A DNA stretch of 64,000 nt from Bacillus sp. Xin1 (GTDB lineage: Bacteria; Bacillota; Bacilli; Bacillales; Bacillaceae_G), in the NCBI RefSeq assembly GCF_013314535.1, contig NZ_JABUAE010000003.1, positions 124,001 to 188,000 on the forward strand. Reading direction: 5' to 3'. Both the position numbers and the translations under genes were made by a program. Position 1 is the first letter of the stretch; each line of letters opens with the position of its first letter. The notes beneath the pieces were generated by a model, which saw only the letters and a program-made list of their open reading frames with translations, searched no databases and had not been told where the DNA came from. Below are positions 52,049-60,524 of the stretch, in pieces.

Positions 52049-52816
52049 CTATGCATTATAACGATTTCTTCTTCGTTCCATCCTTGTTTGACCTTGCGTT
52101 GTTTCCATTTCGTGATGTTGGTGCTCTGGTTGTATTGTATGATACGTTGGTGTTCTTTCTTCAAGATTTGGTTCATACGTACGTGTTTCTTTTGAATTAG
52201 AAGATCTTTTATTGAACTTTGGCAACTTCACTTTCAATCTTGGTAGACTAGGAATGCGAATTTTAAATTTCGGTTTGATTCGTTTCTTTTTTTGTTTGAA
52301 TAGATTTGTTTTTTCTTGTTTTTCATTGATATTACCACGTTTCAGCATGTTAGCAAGCAATCCACCAAGTATAAATCCGACTACTAATAAGAGTAGATAC
52401 AGTCGTTCTGAAGTCAATAAGTTCATAATACGTCCGAGAACAGCTAATGATTGGGTTTGCTTAATATCCCATAATAAACCACCCCATAATGCAAGTAACC
52501 CTAAAGTAATTGCATAAGTACGAAATCGGAATAATAATGGAATAACCGCAATACATGCAGCAATTTTAGCATTTGCTAGTAACGAACTAGCTGTTGCGTA
52601 TTGATTCCAAATCGCCAGCAAAAACGTAATAAATATAGTGTAAGAAAGCCAACTACATATTCGTGAATACATTCGTTTCGCATAGTAGCTTCCAAAACTC
52701 GTGAAAAACAACAGTCCCCCTAAATACAATGACAATTCAAGAGGAATTTGTTTCATAATACCTGCAATTGGAAATAGGAAGCTGAGTACCATTAAAAGCA
52801 CATCAAGTTTCTTCAT
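52049..52816 (-). CDS. Membrane protein with a basic cytoplasmic tail
   Basis: The 255-residue protein has about six hydrophobic segments in residues 5-160 (for example VLLMVLSFLFPIAGIM, LYLLLLVVGFILGGLLANML), then a very basic tail (KQKKKRIKPKFKIRIPSLPR, KVKLPKFNKRSSNS) and a polar C-terminus rich in Gln, His and Arg. The tail could bind nucleic acid or acidic lipids. No family is recognised. The ATG at 52816 lies nine bases after AAAGGG; the ATG three codons earlier touches that site. Single gene. Confidence 0.75.
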   Translation of the reverse strand: MKKLDVLLMVLSFLFPIAGIMKQIPLELSLYLGGLLFFTSFGSYYAKRMYSRICSWLSYTIFITFLLAIWNQYATASSLLANAKIAACIAVIPLLFRFRTYAITLGLLALWGGLLWDIKQTQSLAVLGRIMNLLTSERLYLLLLVVGFILGGLLANMLKRGNINEKQEKTNLFKQKKKRIKPKFKIRIPSLPRLKVKLPKFNKRSSNSKETRTYEPNLEERTPTYHTIQPEHQHHEMETTQGQTRMERRRNRYNA

Positions 52817-53013
52817 AACTCTCATCCCTTTCAGTTTTCTATCTTTCTTCTATATATCGAAGCAAATTTTGTTGTTTTTAACATATTCCTCACTTCCACC
52901 AAATTATAAATAACATTCCTAAAAATCATCTTAATCCTACTAGTACCAAAAAGTAAACAAAAAAACAAAGCTATAATTGACAATAGAGATCTAGATTTGT
53001 ATAAAGAAATGAC

Positions 53014-53044
53014 AAATCCCGCTATTTGTAAATTAGCGGGATCT
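53014..53044 (-). terminator. Hairpin downstream of a gene remnant
   Basis: AATCCCGCTA and TAGCGGGATT-like arms form a stem with a 9-base loop, about 8 bases after the remnant at 53050. Confidence 0.7.
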
Positions 53045-53049
53045 TGAAA

Positions 53050-53175
53050 TTATCTTGCTGTATATTTAACGTGCTTTCCCATCTTCAAATGTGTGATGGT
53101 CAAGAGCTCAACAACTTGAATATACCTCTTTCTTTGTTAATACGATTATACTTTCCCTTACAACGCAGCTATTTC
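53050..53175 (-). pseudogene. Gene tail with a frameshift
   Basis: Two frames join: VRESIIVLTKKE, then RYIQVVELLTITHLKMGKHV then KYTAR and TAA. They read as one C-terminus if one base is added near 53130. There is no start. It lies downstream of the macrolide phosphotransferase gene in the same direction and has its own hairpin. Family not recognised. Confidence 0.35.
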
Positions 53176-53190
53176 ACACAATGTGATTTA

Positions 53191-54111
53191 CTATTTTTCA
53201 CCTATCCCTAAAGCTCCACGTGCCATTTCCATATGTGCCTCTTCCTTTGTCTGTAGTGCAAATAATCCAATCATTACCGGATAAGCAGCACCAAGTTCAA
53301 TAATATGTTCAAACATTCTCTGCCAAACTTTCCCTCCTGCTTTTTCATATTCATTTAATAGTACTTTCAAATTATCCTCTCCAAAGATTGTAAGATAGAG
53401 GGTGAAATCAGTAGCGGGATCTGTTACTTTCGCTTCTGTCCAATCTAGCAGGCCTGTTACTTTCGTATTTTCATCAACTAAAATATGTGGTGGATGTAGA
53501 TCACCATGAACAAATGCAGAATGCTTCGGCCAATACGATTCATCCGCAAGCCATGTTTGCCAACGCTCCCATAGTTCATCTGATACACCAAATTTTGATT
53601 TTATTTGATGCATTCTATCTATTAACAATTGCTTTGCTTCAGCAGGTTGAAGAACTTCAATGCCATACTTAGTCGCCTCATTATAATCAATTGAATGCAA
53701 AGCAACGAGCGATTCTGCTAAAGATCGAACAAATGTTATAGAAGGTGGATTATTTTGAATATGCCACACATAATTTTGTATTTCTAAATCAATCACTGCT
53801 GCAGGGTTACCCTTTACTAATGGATAAGCAATTAATTTTGGTGTGTTGATTTTCCAATTTGGTACTGCAACAGGTACATATTTTTGAACAAGCTCAAGTA
53901 TTTTCCCTTCTAATGCTCCTCTTTCAATGACGTCTGGTCTTCTTGGTTTCCGGAGAACCCATGAAACGCTCTTCTCATCATTAGCGAATACAACCTGAAA
54001 GTCCATTCCTGATTCATTTAATTCAGCGGTGTCTTTATTCAATTGCAAGCCATTTTTTTCAGCGATTTTTAAAATTTCTTCTATACTTTTCTGTTCATTT
54101 ACACTTGTCAT
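53191..54111 (-). CDS. mphL: Macrolide 2'-phosphotransferase (Mph type)
   Basis: The 306-residue protein is an APH-fold kinase: nucleotide-binding region with SWVLRKPRRPDVIERGALEG, the catalytic loop FVHGDLHPPHILVDENT (HGDxHxxH), and the DxD-type metal motif LLDWTEAKVTDPATDF. The sequence fits the chromosomal Mph enzymes of the B. cereus group, named mph(L), which phosphorylate macrolide 2'-OH with GTP. The symbol is given by recollection. AAGGGGTGATTATCT precedes the ATG. It is intrinsic to the species group, not on a visible mobile element. Confidence 0.85.
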   Translation of the reverse strand: MTSVNEQKSIEEILKIAEKNGLQLNKDTAELNESGMDFQVVFANDEKSVSWVLRKPRRPDVIERGALEGKILELVQKYVPVAVPNWKINTPKLIAYPLVKGNPAAVIDLEIQNYVWHIQNNPPSITFVRSLAESLVALHSIDYNEATKYGIEVLQPAEAKQLLIDRMHQIKSKFGVSDELWERWQTWLADESYWPKHSAFVHGDLHPPHILVDENTKVTGLLDWTEAKVTDPATDFTLYLTIFGEDNLKVLLNEYEKAGGKVWQRMFEHIIELGAAYPVMIGLFALQTKEEAHMEMARGALGIGEK

Positions 54112-54213
54112 AGATAATCACCCCTTTAAAATTCTTCATATAAGTACAAAAAACACAGGCTAATTCCCCATGTTTTTGTAAACGGAATTAGCTGCTCTCA
54201 TAAATATACTGTA

Positions 54214-55752
54214 CTATTTAAATTCGGCTCTCCCTTGCACCCAAGTGGCAATATCATTTATAACATACTCAGGAATATTGGCAGGACTATAGTATTCATC
54301 CGGTTTACTTAATTCCCCATCTCCTTCTGTAAAGAAGTGATTTAATTTTGGATATAGTCGATAATCAACGTTATTTCGCTCTTTTAATTGTTCTTTCCAA
54401 AGAGGAATTTCGATTTTTGATTGAACTTGATAGTCTCTTTCCCCTTGGATAATAAGAAGCGGTTTTTTTTGTTCTTTAGACATTTCAGCTGCTTTCATTT
54501 TACGGATAGAATCCCAAAATACTGGTGATCCTAAATGAAAATCTTTTGGAGGATTCTGACTAGAGAAGTTTGGATCATTTAATAATTCAAATTGCGCTTT
54601 GTAAAACTTATATTCTTCAGGTTTCATTGCTCCAATAGAAAAAAGATAGTCAAATTGATCTAAAACAACGTCCTGGATTGTACGAGCTGGTCCTCCCATT
54701 ACAATTGCTCCAGCGATATTTTGATTTTGATCTTTTTCGATCATTTTCGGAACCATCATTCCACCTTGACTATGACCAAGGATATAAATTTGATTCTTGT
54801 CTACCATTGATTCATTTTGAAGAAAACGTGTGGCAAGAAGTGCATCGTCAGTTGTCTCTTTATCGACTGTATAAAAAGGGCTTAATTGTGTTTTTAAGCC
54901 ATGTTCATACGTTCGTTTATTGTAACGAAGAACAGCAATACCTTTCGAGGCAAGACCTTCAGCTAAATCGCGAAAAGGTTTTAAGGCAAACGCAGTTTCA
55001 TCCCGATCGCTCGCTCCAGATCCTTGAACAAGAACAACCGCTGGGAAAGGACCCTTTCCCTTTGGAACAGACAATGTTCCTGGTAATGGAAACGCACCAC
55101 TTCCGACTACTACTTCTTTTTCAATGAATGATTCAGGCTTACTATATGATGGACGTTCTGCAACAGGACTAAACGACATGCTAAATTGAAAATCATCTAT
55201 TTTTCCAGATGGGTCTAACTTTATTAGTAATGGCACAGTAAATTGTTCAAAAACTAATCCAATTTCTACATTTGTATGAACGGAATTCGTCTCTTTTTGC
55301 TTTACCTCTCCAATTCCCATAAAAGAACCTGCTTGCAATTGTACTGGGAGTCCCTTCCAATAACTCTCCAACCATTTTTCAGATATTATCTTCTGTAAAG
55401 ATCGAGAAGTTAAATCAAATGCAGATTTATAATTTTCAGCATGCATATCACGGATAAATGTAAGAGTAGTAGATATAACAGGGTTTTCATCATTAACATT
55501 GTCTATTTCTTTTATATTTGTGTTTATTTCCTTTAAAGTTGAAATGAATTGGTGGTTGAACGGATTATTATATGTATTGGGATAAAAACTTGTTTTCAAT
55601 ACGTCCGTATTCCTCCCCTCATACAAACTTGAAGAACTCACGAAATTTTTAGGTGAAATTACTTCCTCCGCATATGAAACAGAAGGAATACTTATCGCAC
55701 AAATTGCACTAACGAGTAAAAACTTATTCCCTATTCGTTTTCTTGTTTTCAT
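54214..55752 (-). CDS. Secreted alpha/beta hydrolase with N-terminal DUF3887-type domain
   Basis: The 512-residue protein starts with a signal peptide (residues 1-28, ending SVSYA). Residues about 85-200 form a DUF3887-like domain (ENYKSAFDLTSRSLQKIISE, QLQAGSFMGIGEV). Residues about 215-510 are an alpha/beta hydrolase: PAVVLVQGSGASDRDE (oxyanion loop), nucleophile GHSQGGMMVP, acid in LIIQGERDYQV and histidine in LNHFFTEGDGE. It resembles Bacillus DUF3887 esterase/thioesterase-like proteins of unknown substrate. Acts outside the cell or at its surface. Single gene. Confidence 0.85.
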   Translation of the reverse strand: MKTRKRIGNKFLLVSAICAISIPSVSYAEEVISPKNFVSSSSLYEGRNTDVLKTSFYPNTYNNPFNHQFISTLKEINTNIKEIDNVNDENPVISTTLTFIRDMHAENYKSAFDLTSRSLQKIISEKWLESYWKGLPVQLQAGSFMGIGEVKQKETNSVHTNVEIGLVFEQFTVPLLIKLDPSGKIDDFQFSMSFSPVAERPSYSKPESFIEKEVVVGSGAFPLPGTLSVPKGKGPFPAVVLVQGSGASDRDETAFALKPFRDLAEGLASKGIAVLRYNKRTYEHGLKTQLSPFYTVDKETTDDALLATRFLQNESMVDKNQIYILGHSQGGMMVPKMIEKDQNQNIAGAIVMGGPARTIQDVVLDQFDYLFSIGAMKPEEYKFYKAQFELLNDPNFSSQNPPKDFHLGSPVFWDSIRKMKAAEMSKEQKKPLLIIQGERDYQVQSKIEIPLWKEQLKERNNVDYRLYPKLNHFFTEGDGELSKPDEYYSPANIPEYVINDIATWVQGRAEFK

Positions 55753-55989
55753 ATTTATTGACTCCTTTCAAAATTAAATTCTTTTCATACAACATTCCAA
55801 GCATTGTAAGGAAAATAAAAAATATCAAAGAGATTAATAAACTTCTTTACGCCCTTTATGTGATATCATAAACAAACTTCAATAAAAACTACCCTCTTCC
55901 TCCTTTTTATTATGTAATTTTTTAATAATATATAAGCATCTAATTAGTGAAGTTGATTTTTCTAAAACTAGAAATATTATTTTCGTACA

Positions 55990-56020
55990 AAAAAATGACT
56001 AAACTAAGTTAGTCATTTTC
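55990..56020 (-). terminator. Terminator of tenA
   Basis: AAAAATGACTAA and TTAGTCATTTT form the stem with a 6-base loop; T-run on the minus strand. The rest of the 300-base gap (55753-55989) holds no gene that I can see. Confidence 0.8.
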
Positions 56021-56058
56021 TATACTCATGTATGCATGATGAAAGACATAGCTTTTCA

Positions 56059-56748
56059 TTATAAACTTACATCTTCTACTTGTTCTTCCACTGACCATTT
56101 TTCTAATGTGTAAGCCATCTCCCAAAACGAATATTCATATTGACTACTAATTACAAAATGCTGTTGCATCCGCTTACGATCAGCTTCTGTTACTGTTTCA
56201 GTAATGGCATCTAATCTAGCAATTTGCTCCTCTACTAAAGTACGGAACCAGTCAGAACCATACGCTGAAATCCATTCTTGGTAAATTGGTTCTTCAGGTT
56301 TACATTCCTTGAGTCGCTCACCAATTTCATAATAAAGCCAATAGCACGGCAAAATCGCTGCGATAACATCCCCGATATGTCCCTCGTATGCAGCGCGATA
56401 CATATGTGATGTATACGCATAAGCCGTCGGTGCAGGAATGAACGATTCTTTTTCTTCTTCCGTAATTCCTAGTTTTTTCGCAAAATTCTCATGTAGTGAT
56501 AATTCAGCTTGATATGTATTTTGTGCATGGTGCGCCATGCGAGCCGTCGTTTCTAATTCAATCGCTTTTGCTGCTCCTAACGATTGGACTCTTGCAAAAT
56601 GACTTAAATAATATGAATCTTGCAGAACGTAATAGCGAAAACTAGCTAAATCTAATGTTCCGTCCCCTAGTTTTGTCACAAATGGATGATTAAAACTTGC
56701 TTCCCAAATCGGATTAACTTCTTTACGTAATAACTGTGAAAATGACAT
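56059..56748 (-). CDS. tenA: Aminopyrimidine aminohydrolase / thiaminase II (TenA)
   Basis: The 229-residue protein carries the TenA active site: Asp44 in LQDSYYL, catalytic Cys135 in ILPCYWLYYEIGERL, and Glu205 in SQYEYSFWE. It salvages the pyrimidine (HMP) half of degraded thiamin by removing an amino group. The strong TPP riboswitch upstream confirms the thiamin role. Length and residues match B. subtilis TenA. It stands alone here, without tenI or thi genes. GGAGGGTCTATA precedes the ATG. Confidence 0.95.
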   Translation of the reverse strand: MSFSQLLRKEVNPIWEASFNHPFVTKLGDGTLDLASFRYYVLQDSYYLSHFARVQSLGAAKAIELETTARMAHHAQNTYQAELSLHENFAKKLGITEEEKESFIPAPTAYAYTSHMYRAAYEGHIGDVIAAILPCYWLYYEIGERLKECKPEEPIYQEWISAYGSDWFRTLVEEQIARLDAITETVTEADRKRMQQHFVISSQYEYSFWEMAYTLEKWSVEEQVEDVSL

Positions 56749-56859
56749 TATAGACCCTCCAATAAACGTTTTAATAATAAAAAATGAAACAAGTTTCTTA
56801 ACGAATCATTCGTTAACTACTAGACTACTGGGATCTACTTCAAATAGGTGCGTAAAATA

Positions 56860-57030
56860 AAAAAGCTTTCTTTACACACACGTAAAGAAAGCGGACTGGA
56901 CATCATCAATATTGTAAAAATATCATCTTCTGTCACTTCCACTTCCCTACGCTGGTATTACCCAGATCAGGTCCTAAGGGTTTCAAAGGTATTCTTTAAT
57001 CTCAGCCTATTAAAGGCCCCCCTAGTGGAT
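56860..57030 (-). promoter_or_regulatory. TPP (thi-box) riboswitch with terminator
   Basis: On the minus strand the aptamer shows ATCCACTAGGGGGGCC, GGCTGAGATTAAAGAATACC, CCCTTAGGACCTGATCTGGG and TAATACCAGCGTAGGGAAGT, the thi-box blocks in order. Downstream GCTTTCTTTAC/GTAAAGAAAGC plus a T-run (56860-56892) is the terminator. Thiamin pyrophosphate should switch tenA off. Confidence 0.96.
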
Positions 57031-57095
57031 AGATATAAACTATTTAACTTTGATACTTATCATAACATAATCCATATAACTGTCAAATATTTTCA

Positions 57096-58121
57096 TCACA
57101 CATCTTTTCGATACAAATTAATTAAATCTTTCAAAGCTGCCGCTGCTGCTCCTCTCGGGCTCGAAGCTCCCCCGGTGGAAGTAACTTTTCCCATAATATC
57201 AGTATGAAAAGTGATTCCTTTTTCCGTTCCATTTACATAAGCCAACGGATGTTCTTTCTCTATTTCACGCGGATATACTTCAAGTTTAAGATTTCCTAAA
57301 TAATCTTTATATGCCGTCCCAATTAGTTTTAGAGATTTACCTTGTGCTTTTGCCTTCTCTATATCTTGTTTTGTAACACCCTCTATCCCTTTTACACTTA
57401 CATGATCAAGAGAGTATTCTGACTGAAATAAACTGTTCGCTAACAATAATAGTTTACAGGCACTGTCCATACCACTTACATCTAATGATGGGTTCGTTTC
57501 AGCTATCCCTTTACGCTGCGCTTGATGCAATGCTTCCTGGAATGTTACATCTTCTTCATACATCTTTGTAATAATATAATTTGTTGTTCCATTTAAAATA
57601 CCTTCTATACTTTCAATTTGACATCCCGCTAAACTAAATTGCCCAATATCTAATGTAGGAAGTGCAGCTGCAGTTGCCCCGCTATAACGAATACGTACCT
57701 TAGCTTGCGTTGCTTTTTGCTTTATTTCTTTCCATGCGCTAACAAGTGCACCTTTTGAAATAGCGACTACATCCATATGATTTTCAATTGCTGTTTCAAT
57801 ATATCTTCTTCCAGGTTCACCTGTTTGAAGATTAGTTGGTGTTGATTCTATTAATACATGACCAAAAGGCATTTTTTCACTTTTATCAAGTGGATAGTTT
57901 TTGAGATATTTCTCCAATGCATCAGAACCTGTACCATAAGTTAATAATTCTTTAATATGTAAACCTTGGGCGCTAAAGAGATTGACTGCACTTCCAATAA
58001 CTCCAGTAAGGACAAGTTCGATGCCGTACATCTCATTTACATATAAAGCTTTCTCAAATACTAATCTTACAAACTCTTTTCCAACAGTTCCATATCCAGA
58101 TATTACTATGTTAACTCTCAT
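57096..58121 (-). CDS. hom: Homoserine dehydrogenase, short form without ACT domain
   Basis: The 341-residue protein has the NAD(P)-binding GYGTVGKEFVRLV (residues 9-21), and the homoserine dehydrogenase signature region GILNGTTNYIITKM and ISKGALV, with ETNPSLDVSGMDSACKLLLL. It reduces aspartate semialdehyde to homoserine for threonine and methionine. Usual Bacillus Hom has about 430 residues with a C-terminal ACT domain; this one lacks it, so it should not be feedback-inhibited by threonine in the usual way and may be a second copy. GAGGTGATAAT precedes the ATG. Single gene. Confidence 0.88.
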   Translation of the reverse strand: MRVNIVISGYGTVGKEFVRLVFEKALYVNEMYGIELVLTGVIGSAVNLFSAQGLHIKELLTYGTGSDALEKYLKNYPLDKSEKMPFGHVLIESTPTNLQTGEPGRRYIETAIENHMDVVAISKGALVSAWKEIKQKATQAKVRIRYSGATAAALPTLDIGQFSLAGCQIESIEGILNGTTNYIITKMYEEDVTFQEALHQAQRKGIAETNPSLDVSGMDSACKLLLLANSLFQSEYSLDHVSVKGIEGVTKQDIEKAKAQGKSLKLIGTAYKDYLGNLKLEVYPREIEKEHPLAYVNGTEKGITFHTDIMGKVTSTGGASSPRGAAAAALKDLINLYRKDV

Positions 58122-58196
58122 ATTATCACCTCAAACTATTATACTATTTTGATATTAACCCCATTATACTCCGAAAATATGATGTGATTCACGAAA

Positions 58197-58230
58197 GAAA
58201 ACTCCCTTAAATAAACTTGAGGGAGTTTTT
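58197..58230 (-). terminator. Terminator of the lipase gene
   Basis: AAAACTCCCTT(A) and GAGGGAGTTTTT pair with an 11-base loop and a T-run on the minus strand, just after the lipase stop. Confidence 0.85.
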
Positions 58231-58256
58231 ATATCTCAATATAATTATGAATCCTG

Positions 58257-59498
58257 TTATTTCGGTAAGTTTGATAACTTGGCAGCAATCTCTCGATAAA
58301 AAGCATTAATATCAGAAAAACCTAAGGAATCCGAGACGCTTAACCCAACCATATCAAGGTGATCCCAGTTTTGTTTTGTCTCAATATGATTCCATTTTCC
58401 AAGCTCTGCTGTGCCATTATTATTTATAATCGTATCAGTTGATGGTCCTACCATCGAATTTGTATTTACTACACCATCATTTTGCCACCAGGATGAATCA
58501 ATAAATGTACGATTCTGTTCGTATCTTGCATATGACCCTAAGAAAATTGCATTTCCCATCAGTGCCTTATTCATGGTGATGTGCGGTAAATGAATTCCCG
58601 TTATAGGTGCTACTTGTGTTGCATGTCCACTGTAAGAAAAATAATATACATCTGGTTGCGCTTTTACCCAATCATTCAAGTCCTTTGCTCCATCTGTACT
58701 TAAATCCCATTGGCTTATATCTTTTGTATCCTTTAAAATCGGATTATTTAATACACGGTTTGAATATTGATAAAATGATTCTCCCGCTTTCTTTTTAATT
58801 CCCCATTGATCCAGCTTAAAATCATATAATGCTAGATTATTATTTTCTCCAATCCCAGCAGTTGCGATGAGTACTTGCTTTACAGCAGGTAAGAGTAAAC
58901 TTCCATCTGCAAGGGTTGTCCCGTTGTGAGGGGTTGCCAATGTCGTTACACTATGAACGTATGATTTTCCCCCCTGAAACAACGGAGACATTGTCACATC
59001 TGCATGCTGTTTTACATACTCGCGCTCCTCTTGATTTCCCTCTTTCAATAATTGAACGAGCGTACGTATCGTTTGACCACCCATACTATGTCCTACTAAA
59101 TGAACCTTATTTGTCTCACTCCAATTTTGAACAAACCCTGTATATGTTCTCCCATATCGATCATGTCCATGTTTCTCGGCATGAGCGGCTCCGTAATCAA
59201 CTGTTCCACCATTAACTTGAGCATATAACTCACAAGCGCGATCCCAGTTGCTTGATAACGGTCCAACAGCGGCAGTATGAACATTGTATCCATCTCTCTT
59301 TAAATTTTCTTGAATATCGTGAACACCACCCCAATACTTTACACCCAATAATTCATCTCTTCCCCAACCTGTAAAACCATGTACAAGAATAATTGGATTG
59401 TTGTTTTTCTTTCCTTCCTCTGCATGTGTTGGCACCGGAAGTACTACACTAGAAGCGATAAAACATACGATCAATAATCCCCAAAGTAATCTTTTCAT
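58257..59498 (-). CDS. Secreted triacylglycerol lipase (family I.5-like)
   Basis: The 413-residue protein has a signal peptide (1-26, PVPTHA) and the thermoalkalophilic Bacillus/Geobacillus lipase layout: NNPIILVHGFTGWGRDE, WDRACELYAQ, the nucleophile GHSMGG with Ser138, TTLATPHNGT, and the late NDGVVNTNSM and HIETKQNWDHLDMVG. The family binds a structural zinc through two Asp and two His. Family I.5 members usually have AHSQG; here the residue before His is Gly. Hydrolyses long-chain triglycerides outside the cell. Single gene, own terminator. Confidence 0.88.
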   Translation of the reverse strand: MKRLLWGLLIVCFIASSVVLPVPTHAEEGKKNNNPIILVHGFTGWGRDELLGVKYWGGVHDIQENLKRDGYNVHTAAVGPLSSNWDRACELYAQVNGGTVDYGAAHAEKHGHDRYGRTYTGFVQNWSETNKVHLVGHSMGGQTIRTLVQLLKEGNQEEREYVKQHADVTMSPLFQGGKSYVHSVTTLATPHNGTTLADGSLLLPAVKQVLIATAGIGENNNLALYDFKLDQWGIKKKAGESFYQYSNRVLNNPILKDTKDISQWDLSTDGAKDLNDWVKAQPDVYYFSYSGHATQVAPITGIHLPHITMNKALMGNAIFLGSYARYEQNRTFIDSSWWQNDGVVNTNSMVGPSTDTIINNNGTAELGKWNHIETKQNWDHLDMVGLSVSDSLGFSDINAFYREIAAKLSNLPK

Positions 59499-59747
59499 TT
59501 TACATCCCCTTTTCTTTTTCTCTACACCCCTAATAAAACGCTTTCAATTCTACCTCCTTTTTATGTAATAGAAAAAAGATCCACAAAGATATACCAGTGC
59601 AGAACGCAAAGGTTATGTAGTGTGGATCTCCAATTCTCTGTCACATTTATTAACTTAAAAATAATTTAAACTATATTATCTGAATTGTCTGTCTATTATG
59701 AAATATTTCATAGTTGATAAAGTTTTGTTGACAATTCCCTGTCCCTT

Positions 59748-60428
59748 TTAACCTTCATCCTCAAAAGTAACAAATTTGACCGATATTAATTTATGAAAAT
59801 CTTTGACTTGCCTTTTCATCTTTAAATATTCAGTTTTTAATGTATTGTCCGTCGACATTTTAGGCTTTTCGTAACCCAATAATTTTTTGAAGTGAATAAT
59901 CTGTAACTTTGTTTCATCCGCTTTTATCTTTCTATATACCTCCTTTTTTGCAACAATAAGGTACCATTGAGACTTATAATCACGAGAATTTCCAATCCAA
60001 GCATCGCTGTCAAATGAAACAGGAATTTCTTTACTGTTTAAATCGATACTTGTAATATGTTTTTCCTCTTCATGTGTAAATAATAGCGAAGCTTCTTTTG
60101 GGATTTCCGGTAATTCTTTTATAGAAGTATAACCGTAGCGATTATTCATATCATTCTTCCGCAAAATTCGATCCTTTATCATAGCTTGCGCTGTTGATTC
60201 ATCTATAATAAGCACTTTATTTTCACCAAAAACGCCCGTTTTCACTTCAAATACTTCTTTTTCTTCTATATTTTCTTTGTAACGTTCAAAAATAGGTAAA
60301 CTAAATTGTTCGTCTCCAATCATTATCATCCCGTTCGCAGGCCGTTTATTTTCTTCAGAGGAAGAACAGGCACTTAGGCTTATGACAATCAGGACAATTA
60401 ATATAAAAAAAGATATTGTTTTTCTCAT
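59748..60428 (-). CDS. Lipoprotein near the Bce-type transporter
   Basis: The protein, about 226 residues, has a lipoprotein signal (MRKTISFFILIVLIVISLSA then Cys21, lipobox LSAC), a Ser-rich linker and a soluble domain of unknown family (IGDEQFSLPIFERYKENIEE, IIDESTAQAMIKDRILRKND). The ATG at 60428 follows AAAGGAGTCATA; the longest frame adds five codons. It lies 82 bases downstream of the permease gene in the same direction and may share its transcript. It might cooperate in peptide sensing, but that is only context. Confidence 0.8.
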   Translation of the reverse strand: MRKTISFFILIVLIVISLSACSSSEENKRPANGMIMIGDEQFSLPIFERYKENIEEKEVFEVKTGVFGENKVLIIDESTAQAMIKDRILRKNDMNNRYGYTSIKELPEIPKEASLLFTHEEEKHITSIDLNSKEIPVSFDSDAWIGNSRDYKSQWYLIVAKKEVYRKIKADETKLQIIHFKKLLGYEKPKMSTDNTLKTEYLKMKRQVKDFHKLISVKFVTFEDEG

Positions 60429-60524
60429 TATGACTCCTTTCATTGTCTAAATTAATTTTCAAGTATACTCATTATGGTTATTTTCCATTTACCTGTGATA
60501 CAATCAAAACTTAATAGTCATATT

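Noticed and set aside
59578-59628. GATCCACA/TGTGGATC inverted repeat as an IS end
   Set aside because: Only eight bases, 35-base loop, no transposase or target duplication near.
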